NCBI RefSeq assembly: GCF_046630445.1
Contig: NC_092333.1
Span: forward strand, 360,285,501 to 360,349,500
Reading direction: 5' to 3'
DNA length: 64,000 nt
From: Rutidosis leptorrhynchoides
Taxonomy: Eukaryota; Streptophyta; Magnoliopsida; Asterales; Asteraceae
In this document: piece by piece, positions 19,445-31,301 of the stretch
How the letters are laid out: each line of letters opens with the position of its first letter
How positions within the stretch are numbered: the first letter of the stretch is position 1
Notes under the pieces: model-generated
The model's database searches: none
The model's input: the letters and a program-made list of their open reading frames with translations, nothing else
What the model was told of the DNA's origin: nothing
Made by a program: the position numbers and the translations under genes

Positions 19445-20423
19445 TTACTAATATTACATGACTCAAAAAATAAGATATCATTTCGAGAAGCTGACCTCTG
19501 TTTCATGATTTCAATATTACATGACTCAAAAAATAAGATATCCAACAGTATTGATCATGAGCATTATGTTATCTTTCACTAATACAAAACTCAACAAAAG
19601 AACAAAAATGTGAAGTGTACAAAATAAAATTAATAACCAGATAAGATAACAGACAGTAAATGTATCTTTGCATTCATCATAAACTGATTAATAAACCTTT
19701 CGTAACTATCATCACATACTAGAGACGGAACTCATATGATCAGTCGAATCTGCAGACTTTAAACTTTAGCAGCTCAAAACTCAACTAATTTCTATGCTGT
19801 CAATAGGCTGAATATCAAGATTTCACAATTTTAGTACCCATGAAAAACCTCAATGAGTTTAGTACCCATGTTCTATCAGTTCTTTTTTATAACTAATTCA
19901 TGATGTATAAAAACACAAAACTAAAATTAAGAAATGGGTTAATAATACTTACTTGAAACATCTTTATGAACATTTACGTGGCTGTAATTGTGCATCGGAA
20001 CTAGTACACATAGTGAATCTGAAAATATGAACAAAAACCCTAGAATTGATAATTTCCTATTCAAAACCTGTATAAATTGAAATCGTATGTAGATTTCATG
20101 ATGTATGAGTAATCCGAATTAGTAACGAATTGAAATTGAGAGAATCAATTGCTTAATCGAAAATTGAAAACGAATTGAAATTGAAATCGATATCGAAATC
20201 GTATGTAGGTGTGTACCTGATTCATTGATGGAGCGAGCATGAAGGAATTGATCTGATATCATTAAAATGAAAAATGACCAATATACCCTGTCACTATATA
20301 CAAGATGGATCGCAGGAACACCGAAAGAATGTGCACAACTAGATGGTAACGCCTGATGAAAGGATGGATGATTGCTTATCTACTTATCTCAAAATAGTAT
20401 AAGCTTAGCGCGGGATCTCTTGT

Positions 20424-20430
<7 letters not shown>

Positions 20431-20463
<33 letters not shown>
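20431..20463. repeat. (TA)n microsatellite at the left end of the LINE
   Basis: The TA run abuts the truncated end of the inverted RT segment. A second TA run abuts the other end of the LINE at 25255. Confidence 0.9.
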
Positions 20464-20465
<2 letters not shown>

Positions 20466-20884
20466 TCGGCAAAAATCAAGCACCAAGGGATACTCCCTTG
20501 TATCCTTTGAGACAGGTCGTCTAAGACTAAAGCGAAAAGAAAAGGGTTAAGAGCAGATCCTTGATGTAAACCTACTTCTACTGGGAAATACTCTGTGTAT
20601 CCTACTGTCGTCCGAACGCGAGTTTTCGCCCCCTGGTACATGTCCATAATAGCTCTTATATACCTACTTGGGATACCTCTACCATTAAGGATCTTCCAAA
20701 TCAACTCTCGTGGGACACTATCATAAGCTTTTTCCAAGTCTAAGAAAGCCATGTGTAGGTTCTTTTGTTTCTCTCTATACTTCTCCATAAGACTTCTAAT
20801 AATGTGAATTGCCTCCATCGAGGAGCGTCCTGGCATGAACCCAAATTGATTCTCTGACACCTTTGTCTCACGTCTAAGCCCTGG
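20464..20884 (-). pseudogene. LINE reverse transcriptase fragment, inverted
   Basis: The minus strand reads [34 protein letters not shown], a [19 protein letters not shown] block and ends at FADD, the catalytic box (YADD/FADD). The next 25-30 residues expected before the segment resumed at 20885 are missing; TA repeat follows instead. Start and end of the protein are absent. Confidence 0.85.
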
Positions 20885-23800
20885 AACAAAATGGACTTCG
20901 GATTAGTAGACTTAAATCGGAGTATCTTAGATGCGACTACGGGAGGATCGAAGATCACAATGATACTGTGGATATTCGTATTGGGGATCAGGTCTTACAT
21001 CCACAGAATTCCTTTAGATACTTAGGATCAATGCTACACAAATTGGGAAGGATAGATGAGGATGTGTCTCACCGTATAAGAGTAGGATGGCTGAAGTGGA
21101 GAGCTGCGAAAAGGGTTTTGTGCGACAAGAAGATACCCCTTGAATTGAAGGGGAAATTCTTCAAGGTAGCGATTAGACCGGCCATGTTGTACGGATCAGA
21201 GTGTTGACCAATGACGAAGGCCCAAGAGAGGAGGATGGAGGTGGCAGAAATGAGGATGCTTAGGTGGACATGTGGTAAGACCATGTTAGACATGATACCT
21301 AACGGAATTTTTAGAAAGAACTTAAAAGTTGGGAATATTGTAATGACCCGCACTTTTTCGATCGTTCTATACTTATAAGATTAATATTTACATAAATTAA
21401 ACCTTACCAACATGATAAGAAATCCAAATTGTTGAGACTTATGTTTTTGAAATGAGTTTTACACAACGTTTGACCGTCTAGTTTGACCGATGATATCACG
21501 AACTATATAACATATGATAATTATACGTTTGTGTATATATATGTATATATACATATTTAACATGATCTAAGGATGTTTTAATATCTCATTTTGTATTAAT
21601 AACAATAAGTTATAAGTATATTTTGAAACTACTAACTTAAGTTTTCAAAACGATAACCATACGTAACGTTATTTGACATAAATACTTATAACATATAATG
21701 TTTATACATATATCGTATATGTAATGTATTTAATCACTTTTAAAGACTTAAATACATAAAACAATATAAGTATATTCACAAAAGATAGCTATATTTGAAT
21801 TCTCATTCCATTTTTCACAAGATTTTCTATACGTATATCTAGAGTATATGTACTCGTATCATACCTAGCTTCTATACGTATTTACTATTGGTATATACAC
21901 ATCAAATCACCACCAACCAGCCCTTGTTCATGCCTTATGTATAAGGTAACTCTCTTGTTCATGCCTTATATATAAGGTAACTACTTTTGATGTTTAGTAT
22001 GACTAATTACATAAAAATACAACATGAAATTTTGTCCATGTTTTTCCATTAATCATGTTTTTATGGCCTTAAATACATCTTCCATTTTCAAATTTTATTA
22101 CCTCATTTCTTTAACCAAAAACACACTCTTAAGAAACTCCATAACCATTCAGCTAGTATCCATGAAGATCTAGCCATAAAAACATCACTTAATCACCATA
22201 AGAAAACTCTTACAAAAACACTTCAAGAATCCTTTCAAGAACACAAGTTTACTTCCAATCTTTCATCCAATTCCATCACCCTTTTGGTTCTAGGTTTTTA
22301 CTCCTCTTTTACAGAAATCTTGTCCAAGTAACTTGAGGTAGTAACTTTGTTCATAACCTTATTCGATTCATATATATATAGCTATCTTATTTTATGGTAT
22401 AAAATTTTAACAACAAGAACATAGTTTGAATGTTTTCAAACTTGTTTGCAAACTAAATAAATCCTTCTAACTTAACTTTTAAAATACTTCAAGACCTGTA
22501 ATATATCATAAATATATGCTAATTTAACAAGGTATAACTTGGTTTTTCAAAGAACACCTTAAAAACTGTTTTTACGACGTCGGAGTGCAACCGGGGGCTG
22601 TTTGGGGTTGGATAATTAAAAACCATCTTGAACTTTGAATTGGAGGTTTATATTCTGGAAAAATGATATTTCTTATGAATATGTTAACACATAAAAATTT
22701 CATGATTTAATTCAAAGTATAAGTGTTTTTAGAAAAATGGTCATTAAATGATATTTTTGTAACAAAAATGATTAACTTCATAAGTTTCACCAAAGTTTGA
22801 CCTTTGACCTGTGATTTCGAATACAAACTAAGGTATTTACAGTTCATATTCTTAAAGAGGGACTCGATCCAAGGAAGTGGCAAGTTGAACCAACGAAAAC
22901 GGAGTTGTAACGAAGAAACTATGACCAAAACAAAATCGGATATCCAAGACTTGTTTAGTCACGAAAATAATTGGAGAAAAATTAAATAAATCACATCTTT
23001 TTAAAATAACATGATATTTTATATATATGTACTCATAATTTAATTTTATATGGTTCAGGATCACCCGTAAACAATACGAGAAGATTAATCATAAGATCCC
23101 ATGATTGTACGCAACACGTCATTTGACAACACCGGTACTTTATGTACGCAACACGTCATTTGACAACACCGGTACCGTGGGTCAAGATTAATCTCGACCA
23201 ATACATATTCGATGGGGGTTTTATTTATTTCATTGGGGGTTTATTAAACACCTAAAAATGAACCATTAAAATTGAATTACTAACATCGAGCTGCTAACTA
23301 CGGACTAAGGAATTATTAAAAGTATTAAAAGTATTATAAGTATATATATGTGACGTTTGTTTAAAAAGAAAAGGTATTGATATATTATATATGGATAGGT
23401 TCGTGATATCAATCGGAGACCAAGTCAAAATTACATATCTGCAAGACGAAAGTGAGTATATAGTCCCACTTTTAAACTCTAAGTATTTCGGGATGAGAGT
23501 ACATATATTTTATGTTTTACGTTATGGACACAAGAAACTGAAAAATATATTCTACGTTGAGTTGTACCACTGGCATACTTCCCTGTAGCTTGGTAACTGT
23601 TATTTACAGCGGTATTGTAAACGCGAATCCTGTTGATAGATCTATTTGGCCTGACAACCCCAACCGGACTGGACGATCAGTATTCAACGGTTGCACAGTA
23701 CTTCGTTTTGTGACTACACTTGGTACGGTGTAGTAAGATTTCATAATAAAGGGAATATGCGACGTGATTAAATGTTAAGTATGGTTACCAAGTGCTCAAC

Positions 23801-24510
23801 CACTTAGAATATTTTGATTAAAACGTTTATATATGAAATCTTGTGGTCTATATATATATATATTGCTGCCGGCATTAAACCTATATCTCACCAACTTTAT
23901 GTTGACGTTTTAAGCATGTCTATTCTCAGGTGATAATTAGAAGCTTCCGCTGCAACATGTTGAATTTAAGCAAGATCTTGAGAATGCATATTTGTGTCAA
24001 AAATAAAACTGCATATCCGAGGAATTGTAATGTAAAATATGCTAGAAATCGTATTGTTATCATCACATGTAAAGTTTGTAAGTCTAAGATTATCGCTAAA
24101 CGATAATCATCTTTATATTGTCTAAAGCTTGTATTAACATAAGAGTTATGGTTTGTAATGTAAAATAAATGCAGTTGTTCTTTTAAAAATGTCGCATATA
24201 GAGGTCAATACCTCGCAATGAAATCATACGTTATCTAACTCGTTCTTATGGTTAAGGATGGGTTATGACAAATATCGTCAACAGGATGAGAGAAGGAAGA
24301 CTTAGATGGTTTGGCCATGTAAGGAGGCGGCCACCCACAGCACCGGTCAGGAGAGTGGAAGCCCTCACGGTTGGCGGCGTAAGGAGAAGAGGTAGACCTA
24401 CACGTAGGTTGGAGGATAGACTGAAGCTTGACATGAAGGAGTTTTTATTGACCGAGGACATGACTTCTGATAGAAATTTGTGGAGGAGTAGAATTAAGAT
24501 TGATGACTAG
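20885..24510 (+). pseudogene. LINE RT C-terminal part, interrupted by solo LTR
   Basis: The frame [19 protein letters not shown] leads into VDIRIGDQVLHPQNSFRYLG, then IPLELKGKFFKVAIRPAMLY and a TGA in place of Trp within the GSECWPM motif (21206-21208). It resumes to MLDMIPNGIFRKNLKVG and is cut at 21338. After the LTR it continues VNRMREGRLRWFGHV and RRRGRPTRRLEDRLK to TAG at 24510. Removing the LTR and one target duplication rejoins the frame exactly. Confidence 0.85.
21334..24275. mobile_element. solo LTR, 2.9 kb, with TSD AATAT
   Basis: The LTR (21339-24270) starts TGTAATGACCCG and ends GGGTTATGACA, and is flanked by AATAT on both sides (21334-21338, 24271-24275). No internal region is present. 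Its start (TGTARTGACCCG) and end (TATAGAGGTCAA, ACCTCGCAATG) match the solo LTR at 36392-39536. It is probably a Ty3/gypsy LTR, but no coding region shows its lineage. Confidence 0.9.
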
Positions 24511-25251
24511 GTTGTATATATATTTTATTTTATATTCTTATTTTTTTAATTTTCTATTTAGTTTTATATATTTTTATCGTATGCCTTTTTGCCTACTTGC
24601 TTTTTTGCTTCATATATGTTTGTTTTACCAAATTTTTTTTTTCCACATACTAATACTTATTGTAGCATATCCCAACATGCTGTGTGCATTACATTATACT
24701 TATTTACATGCCTTATAGCACTATACCGTTACATGTTGCATTACATTATATCGCATTAAATTACACGTATTTACATTTACATGCTACATGTCTTTATGCT
24801 TACATAGTATACTTATATGTTTTATACTGCATATTATAACTACATGCTTTATACCTACATGCTTACATACACATTTTATACTTACATGGCTTGTTATACT
24901 TGCATACTTGACACTTACATTTTTCACTTATATGTTCTTTTACTTTACTTTGTTACATGCCATATTTACCTTTACATTTTTCACGGTAAGGTTCCTTTTA
25001 TCTACTTTACTTTACTTGCATTTAGTTACTTCACTTAACGGATTTCATGGTTCTTCTGGTCGGAGGTCCTTGGGAAGCAGCCTCTCTGCCCTATAGTATA
25101 GGGAGGGACGACTTCTTTTACCCGCGGACCGATAGGTATCCGGGGGGAGGGGGGGAGGAATGACTTCCCTTTTATTCTAGGGTAGAGGAAAGACTGTCTA
25201 TATCTAACCTCCCCCATACTCCACTTTAGTGGAATTAGGTATTGTTGTTGT

Positions 25252-25254
<3 letters not shown>

Positions 25255-25331
<77 letters not shown>
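25255..25331. repeat. (TA)n microsatellite
   Basis: A pure TA run lies between the LINE 3' end and the foldback element. Confidence 0.95.
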
Positions 25332-25334
<3 letters not shown>

Positions 25335-26009
25335 GCAGGATCAATGGGGAAGTAACCAATCGGGGGAGCGGGGGGAAGCAATTTTTTTTTTTTCGTTTTT
25401 TGAAAAAACTTTGTTCACGAACATTATAGATTGGATGAAAATAAGAACATTTAGAAAAGACACTTCGTGATGAATGTTATTATTTTGGCGGGAAAACGAT
25501 CGACAAAAATAACATTCAAGATAATATTGTTCGTGAAGAATGTTAACGTTTTTTTTCTTCATGTTTTGTGAAGTAAAATTTAGCACGATTTAGAGTTTAG
25601 GGTTTAGGGTTTGGTGTTTTGGTTTTATTCCATAAACCCAAAACACCAAACCCTAAACCCTAAACCCTAAACTCTAAACCGTTCGTGTTAAAAACTCAAT
25701 CTAAATCCTAAATCTAAACCCTAAATCTAAACCCTAAACCCTAAATTTCTAAACCCTAATATCTAAACCCTATAAACCCTAATGTCTAAAACCTCAACAT
25801 ACGCTCAAAAAACACGATAATTGTTATATATTACTTCTTCAAGCGTTTTCCCGCCAAAATAATAACATTCATCATGAAGTGTCTTTTCTAAATGTTCTTA
25901 TTTTCATCCAATCTATAATGTTCGTGAACAAAGTTTTTTCAAAAAACGAAAAAACAAATTTTGCTTCCCCCCGCTTCCCCCCGATTGGTTACTTCCCTCT
26001 TGATCCTAC

Positions 26010-26012
<3 letters not shown>
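25332..26012. mobile_element. foldback element with long terminal inverted repeats
   Basis: The arms at about 25332-25560 and 25830-26012 are inverted copies: GGATCAATGGGGAAGTAACC and GCGGGGGGAAGCA at left, their near complements at right, with GGCGGGAAAAC and GAATGTTATTATTTT also mirrored. The centre holds telomere-like repeats. TA runs flank both sides, so the target was probably TA. No ORF. Confidence 0.8.
25589..25765. repeat. interstitial telomere-like repeats, partly palindromic
   Basis: TTTAGGG units at 25589-25615 face CCCTAAA units at 25645-25678, forming a ~90-bp near-perfect hairpin around a GTTTTATTCCATAAAC centre. Degenerate CCCTAAA-type units continue to about 25765. Confidence 0.85.

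Positions 26013-26092
<80 letters not shown>
26013..26092. repeat. (TA)n microsatellite
   Basis: A TA run lies between the foldback element and a LINE tail. Confidence 0.95.
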
Positions 26093-26095
<3 letters not shown>

Positions 26096-26520
26096 TGAAA
26101 GGTCAAAATTTTATTAATAAATACTACCTAACGAGCAGCTAGGATAGACTAAAGATTACAACAGCTTTTGAAGTCAGTTGTTCAATTTACACATAACTTG
26201 CTTCTACAATTTAACCAACTATAAGAAAAATAACAAATAGAATCAAACAAAACACTTTTCTTCAAAACTTGATTGTTGAATAATACTCCGTTCCTGTATC
26301 TCCAAAGGTGCCAAACGAAAGCTGCAAAAATAACAAACACTCTAGTATTTGCTGCAATCGTAGCTCTCCACTATTTCTAACCAAGAGGCAAAATCACTCT
26401 AATCCAAGAATTACGTCATATCAACATTGATCCAACGGATAACTCTTCTCCAAACCTCCTTTGCTACTTCGCATTCATATAATACATGTTGAATACATTC
26501 AACATAAACTATACTACCAG
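26093..26520 (-). pseudogene. L1-type LINE 3' end (zf-RVT region and tail)
   Basis: The minus strand reads QHVLYECEVAKEVWRRVIRW, as in the zinc-binding region after plant L1 reverse transcriptase, then FRLAPLEIQERSIIQQSSF with several stops, and ends in an A-rich TTTATTAATAAAATTTTGACC-like tail. Confidence 0.6.
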
Positions 26521-26867
26521 AACTATTGAATTACAAAGTTTTTCACATATGAGTAACTTGAATCAGATATAAATGTGGATGAAGAGTAGAATTAAACAAA
26601 AAAAAAAAAGTTCGAAAAAACCTCTAATGTAACTATATAATCAAGTATATAATTTTTCGTTCACATGTGCAGATGTGTTTGCGAACATGCGAACATCTTT
26701 GTATATTCACAATTGAACATGTAATTTGTGGTTATGAACATTTGTTTTGCAACGATATGAACATTATATAACAATTATATATAATTTGTTAAATATAAAT
26801 GCATATAAATCATGTATTTAAAAGGTTCTCGCATTTTTTGTAATTCTCGTTTGAACCAGCCCCCCCC

Positions 26868-26949
<82 letters not shown>

Positions 26950-27825
26950 CGCATATCCGCATGTCTATGTTGTCTATGCGGTATACGCATATAAGTCCTA
27001 ATCTGCGCACTAGAAACAACAGTATATATGTGCCTAAAACGGACCAAGGGTATAGCCGCGCATCCTATGCGCATATACCATTGGATGTGGTCCTTTTGAC
27101 CTTGTCTTAGGTTTACCTTGTTGACCAAGGAAACGATAAGATCGATTCTTAATTCGATTTCCTTAATTAATGCGAGTTAGTTAAGAAAAGGATTACGAGT
27201 TAGGTTTTCTTTTTTAATAATTCTCTCACCTAAACAAAAGCAAAGGACTTTGTATATTTAAGGTACGATATTCCACAACTGAAAATGTATTGTGATACCT
27301 TTATCATTGATAAAATGTTTCATTATAAAATGTAAATAGTACTATTTAGTGAGTTAGGGTGCCCTCGTGTTGTAGCGGTGAAACGTTAGCTAAATTCGAT
27401 TGAAATAAGGAGATAAAAAATAGAAGCATGTGACATAATTGAAATGAGTAAACAAAATTCAAAGTTTATCAAAAGAAAAAAGGAAAAAGACAAAATAATA
27501 CTCCCTAACAATTATATTAATAATTTTGTTTGAAAGATCACAGATTTTATTTAAAAAAAAAAAAAGAATTACAAGGGTATAAGTACCTTGGTTACAAACT
27601 GGAGAAATAAGCAGGAGAAACTAAACTACTATACAAGGAATCCTATACAAATCAAGATACACGAAAGTTTAGCTTTAGCAAAAAAATTACTCTAATCACT
27701 CCAAAGTCGCCAAGGAAGAGATGAACTTGCAAGAATAAGTTGGGAAGGAAAGGGGTTACAGTGCTGAAGAGAATAAACTACAAAGTAATCCAAACCAACC
27801 CAATTGGCCTCTAACCTAAGCGAAC
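26521..27825. other. non-coding stretch with a compound microsatellite
   Basis: It contains a (CT)n run joined to (TA)n (26866-26947), followed by GCGCATATCC / ATGCGCATA inverted words to about 27080. No gene is recognised; long YIYI-type ORFs are repeat translations. Confidence 0.5.
26866..26947. repeat. compound (CT)n(TA)n microsatellite
   Basis: CCCCCCC is followed by about ten CT units and about 30 TA units. Confidence 0.95.
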
Positions 27826-28480
27826 TAGGGATGGCATCGGGTCAGGTTTAGGTCGGGTTTAGGTAATCCCGGACTCAAACCCGATTAAAAATTCAGGCCC
27901 CAAATCCGTCGGGTCCCCATTTACTTACATACTATCGGGTTTCGGGTTTCCCCACGGGTAAACGGGTATACCCGATTAGTCATTCAGTATTTATTTTTCA
28001 ATAAGTTACCAAATCATAATATCGAAAAATAACTTAATCACTTCATGTTTAAAGTATTATAAAACATCACATACAAAAAGTTGATTGAAAAGTTTATAAA
28101 ATACTCAAATACATAAAATATATAAAAAAGAACATCCCGAAAACTTGTTGTATATTATTATATTGAATAAAATTATACTCGTTTTCAAAACAAATAAGAT
28201 AAATATTTCATACATTAACAATATAATACTAATACTAAAATTTTACATAAAAATTATTATTAAAATTCCTCGGGCCGGGTATACGGGTATGTGAGTCGGG
28301 TATGCGGGTCGGGTATACGGGTTTGTATCTAAAACCATATCCGAAACCGAACCCGGAAATTTTTTTGTAACCATCCCCATACCCGGCCCATGACCCGGCG
28401 GACTCGGGTCAGACCCGACCCAATTATAGGTTTCAGTTATCCTTATCGGTACGGGTCATTTTTCCATCCCTAAAGCGAAC
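27818..28480. mobile_element. hAT-type non-autonomous element with perfect 8-bp TSD
   Basis: The element (27826-28472, 647 bp) has termini TAGGGATGG / CCATCCCTA and is flanked by AAGCGAAC on both sides (27818-27825, 28473-28480). Subterminal CGGGT/ACCCG words are dense at both ends. The 8-bp duplication and terminus fit hAT. There is no transposase. Confidence 0.9.
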
Positions 28481-28616
28481 ATTTAAAGGATTCGAGCACA
28501 AAAAACCTGCAACTTAGCCGATTCCTTCTCTAAATCTAGGATAAACATCATAAATCGAGGGGTTGGTTATCCATTGTAGCCATTCTAGACTGACCTTTTT
28601 TGAACGACAAATTTAT

Positions 28617-29210
28617 TCATTTGAAGCTTTTTGTTTGTATTTCGGAGATGAACTTAGTGTAACTCGGTTTGTTTTTCCAGAAAATGTAATCATTTCGATT
28701 GTTCCAGATATGGTAACTCGAAGTCCATATTATTGATTGCCAGATGAGCGAGCCTTTCATTGTCTTAAAATTAGGGTTTGAAGCCTTATATAAATTCGAG
28801 AGGTTTGAGAGATTCAAGTTGTTGAGATTCCTCCATTTACGGATTTTGTCCCAAATGTTTAAGGCGAATTTGCAGGTTAAGAGTGTGTGGTGGAGAGTTT
28901 CGATTCCATCGTCACACACGGGGCACTTTGTTGAGTGAAGATCTATGCCCCGAATGTTCAAGTAATACCTTACAGGGAGCTTATTTTGATTAGCCTTCCA
29001 TAAAAATATACCAATCTTTTGCGGAATCATAGAGTTAACAATCGTTGGTTCAGGTAAAGGATGATTCACCGTGGATAGCTCATTGAGGATGTTTATGAGA
29101 GATTTGGTTGAGCACGTATGGTCGTTGCTGAACTTCCAGTTCCATACATCCCTGCTTTTGGCGGAGGTGGATGAAACAACTCCAAACTGTTTAATTAAAA
29201 ACTGACTAAA
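28617..29210 (-). pseudogene. L1-type LINE ORF2 C-terminus, truncated by an LTR element
   Basis: The minus-strand frame is open from 29210 to a stop at 28617. It contains DVWNWKFSND, IPQKIGIFLWKANQNKLPVR, CPVCDDGIETLHHTLLTC and IWNNRNDYIFW: the zf-RVT zinc-binding domain of plant L1 LINEs, with its CxxC and HHxxxxC pattern. The frame reaches the LTR at 29211 without a stop, so the gag-only element landed in the ORF. The upstream RT is outside what can be seen. Confidence 0.85.
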
Positions 29211-30215
29211 TGTAAGACCCGATTATTTATTGTACAGGAGTATTTTAGGGTGTACATAAAGTGTGTGAAGCGTACTGTAAAAGTAAAGCTCAGAAACTGT
29301 ACAGACAAGCGTGTGCGCCGCGCACGGGGCCTGGTGACAGATTTCTGCTTTTTCTAATTTGAGTTAAATGAGGGGCATTTTGGTCTTTTCACTTGAGGAC
29401 GGATTTGTAGCCTTATTATCAGACTTGGAGTCAATTTTGGATCATATTCACATCCACACAAACACTCTCATTCATTCTTAGAGAGAGAGAGAGAGATTTC
29501 TAGAGAGAGATTTAGAGATTTGGGGAAGAAGGAGCTCGAATCGATCAAAAGCTCGAGTGTTAAAGTTGTTCATCTCGCTCCTAGCTATGTTGTGGTAGTA
29601 TTGGTAAGTTCTAACTCCGAGTTTTCATATTTTGATTAGCGTTCATAATTGGGGTTTTGAATTGTGTGTTCTTGAGTAAAACTCACTAGTTGATAAATGG
29701 GTAGATAAGCTAGTAAATGGTGTTGATGACCATTGTTGGTAGGTTTTGGGTTTGGTTGATAAAACTGATTAGTTGATAATCATGTTCTTGTGTAATATCA
29801 CTAGTTAACTTAGGTTATAAGTGATTAAAGGTGCAGGCTTGCCAAATTGGTGTTTTGACTTGAGATTAGGTCAAAAATGGGTTTTGTGCCAATTGATGCA
29901 AGTAATGTGTTTTGATGATGATACATTGAGTAAAATGGGGTATTAGGACATAATCACTAGTTGATTGTGATTATGGGTGTTTTGGGCGAGATTGACTTAG
30001 TCAAATTTGGAAGTAAGTGCTAATGGGTCAAAATTTGCAACAAGTGTAAAATTGGGTTGGTTTGTAAATCCTCTCTAATTGTATTGTTGTTGTGTGATTA
30101 ATGGAATAGGTACTTTCCATTGGCGATTGCATATTTTGGTATTGCATTGCTCAAGGCACCAAGGTGAGTGGAATAATTATGCGTATATGTATATGGCGTA
30201 TTTATTTGTGAATGT

Positions 30216-30546
30216 TATGGTATGAACCACGAGCCGGTAGTACCATAGCATGTATGTGACGAGTGTCATGATGTGAACCACGAGCCGGTAGCATCAAGTG
30301 TGAACCACGAGTCGGTAGCACTATAAAATCATGATGTGAACCACGAGCCGGTAGCATCGAGTGTGAACCACGAGCCGGTAGCACTATAAAATGAGGCGTG
30401 AACCACGAGCCGGTAGCGCCAAAGTGTGAACCACGAGCCGGTAGCACTATAAACGAGTGAGACTCAAATGCGTAGTGGCGTGAACCACGAGCCGGTAGCG
30501 TCATAGCATTACCTATGGTGTGAACCAATAGCCGGTAGCACCATAG
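30216..30546 (+). repeat. array of nine hairpin repeats with covarying stems (5' LTR copy)
   Basis: Each unit has the shared core TGAACCACGAGCCGGTAG enclosed by a stem whose sequence differs between units yet pairs: TATGGTA/TACCATA, TGATG/CATCA, AGTG/CACT, GATG/CATC, AGTG/CACT, GGCG/CGCC, AGTG/CACT, TGGCG/CGTCA (one G-T pair), CTATGGTG/CACCATAG. Inside the core ACC and GGT can also pair. Spacers between units vary. Confidence 0.9.
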
Positions 30547-30591
30547 CGTTTATGGTTAACCATATTATGTTGTTGGATATTGTTTAGCATG

Positions 30592-30593
<2 letters not shown>

Positions 30594-30650
<57 letters not shown>
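30594..30650. repeat. (TA)n in 5' LTR
   Basis: A TA run follows the hairpin array; the 3' LTR has the same at 56951-57001. Confidence 0.95.
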
Positions 30651-30652
<2 letters not shown>

Positions 30653-31289
30653 GTTGAGTATATGCTAATGTGGTGTTGTGATAGTGTACGAGTCGTTAGC
30701 ATTATGAGTATGACGGCATGCTATTTGAGTTGTATTTTCGTATGAGGTATTTGGTGGGTGCGAACGTAAATAGATGGGTTATATATGTGCATGTATAATT
30801 GTTGCACTCACTAAGCTTTGCTTATCCTCTCGTTGTTTATCTTTTTATAGGCTCCGGCGGAGACAAGGGTAAGGGCGTTCGTATGGATTAGAGATCCCGC
30901 TTGGTTTGTTAAGGGACGCTTTTGATGTGATAGCTTTTGGAGTTGACCGAGATTTGGGTAGTTTAAACCCCCAAACACCATGCTCATAGTGTCGTTTGGA
31001 AATTAAACTAATATGGTCGAAACTCATGTTTTGTATGAAACTCGTAATTTGGGTCGATGTGGGTCCCGTTTTGTAAAACTTGTTTTATTATTGAAACGTG
31101 TTAGTTTACATATAAGAACATGTTGTGAAAAGCGTTTCGTCTAAATATGTCGGGAAGTGGGTGATCTTTAATTGAAATTTGGCAAAACCGGACAGAACCT
31201 GAATTGGCTTGTGCGCGCCGCGCACGCCATCTGTAAAAAAATAAAATATTTCGCGTATTCGGTTGGATATTGGTTTGGGTCGTTACAAG

Positions 31290-31301
31290 TGGTATCAGAG
31301 C
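31290..31301 (+). other. primer binding site (initiator Met tRNA type)
   Basis: TGGTATCAGAGC starts two bases after the LTR end. This is the standard complement of the initiator methionine tRNA 3' end used by many plant LTR elements. Confidence 0.9.

Larger units (their letters stand above)
20464..25254 (+). mobile_element. LINE (RTE-like) with inverted 5' segment, split by a solo LTR
   Basis: The left part (20464-20884) carries reverse transcriptase on the minus strand. The right part (20885-21338 and 24276-25254) carries the downstream protein and 3' UTR on the plus strand. The 3' end has conserved LINE-tail wording (GGAAGCAGCCTCTCTGCCCT, then a GTTGTTGTTG run). The order fits twin-primed reverse transcription, which inverts the 5' part. 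TA repeats flank both ends, as expected if it landed in a TA tract. Confidence 0.75.
29211..31287 (+). repeat. 5' LTR of the gag-only element
   Basis: It has TG..CA ends. Landmarks are GC-rich GCGCCGCGCAC patches near both ends, an AGAG microsatellite (about 29480), the hairpin array (30216-30546), a (TA)n run (30594-30650) and a C-terminal GGGTCGTTACA. Near-identical to 55544-57663. Confidence 0.95.

Noticed and set aside
25589-25765. Chromosome end or telomere fusion
   Set aside because: Only a few units, inverted within a foldback element and flanked by ordinary interspersed repeats.
30202-30528. A 108-codon antisense ORF of VLPARGSH-type repeats across the hairpin array
   Set aside because: It is the translation of the tandem array; no ATG context, no domain, and the same array exists in both LTRs.
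30216-30546. CRISPR-like look (constant repeat, variable spacer)
   Set aside because: Plant nuclear LTR context, nine units in a direct-repeat LTR, spacers of irregular length forming complementary stems; no cas genes.
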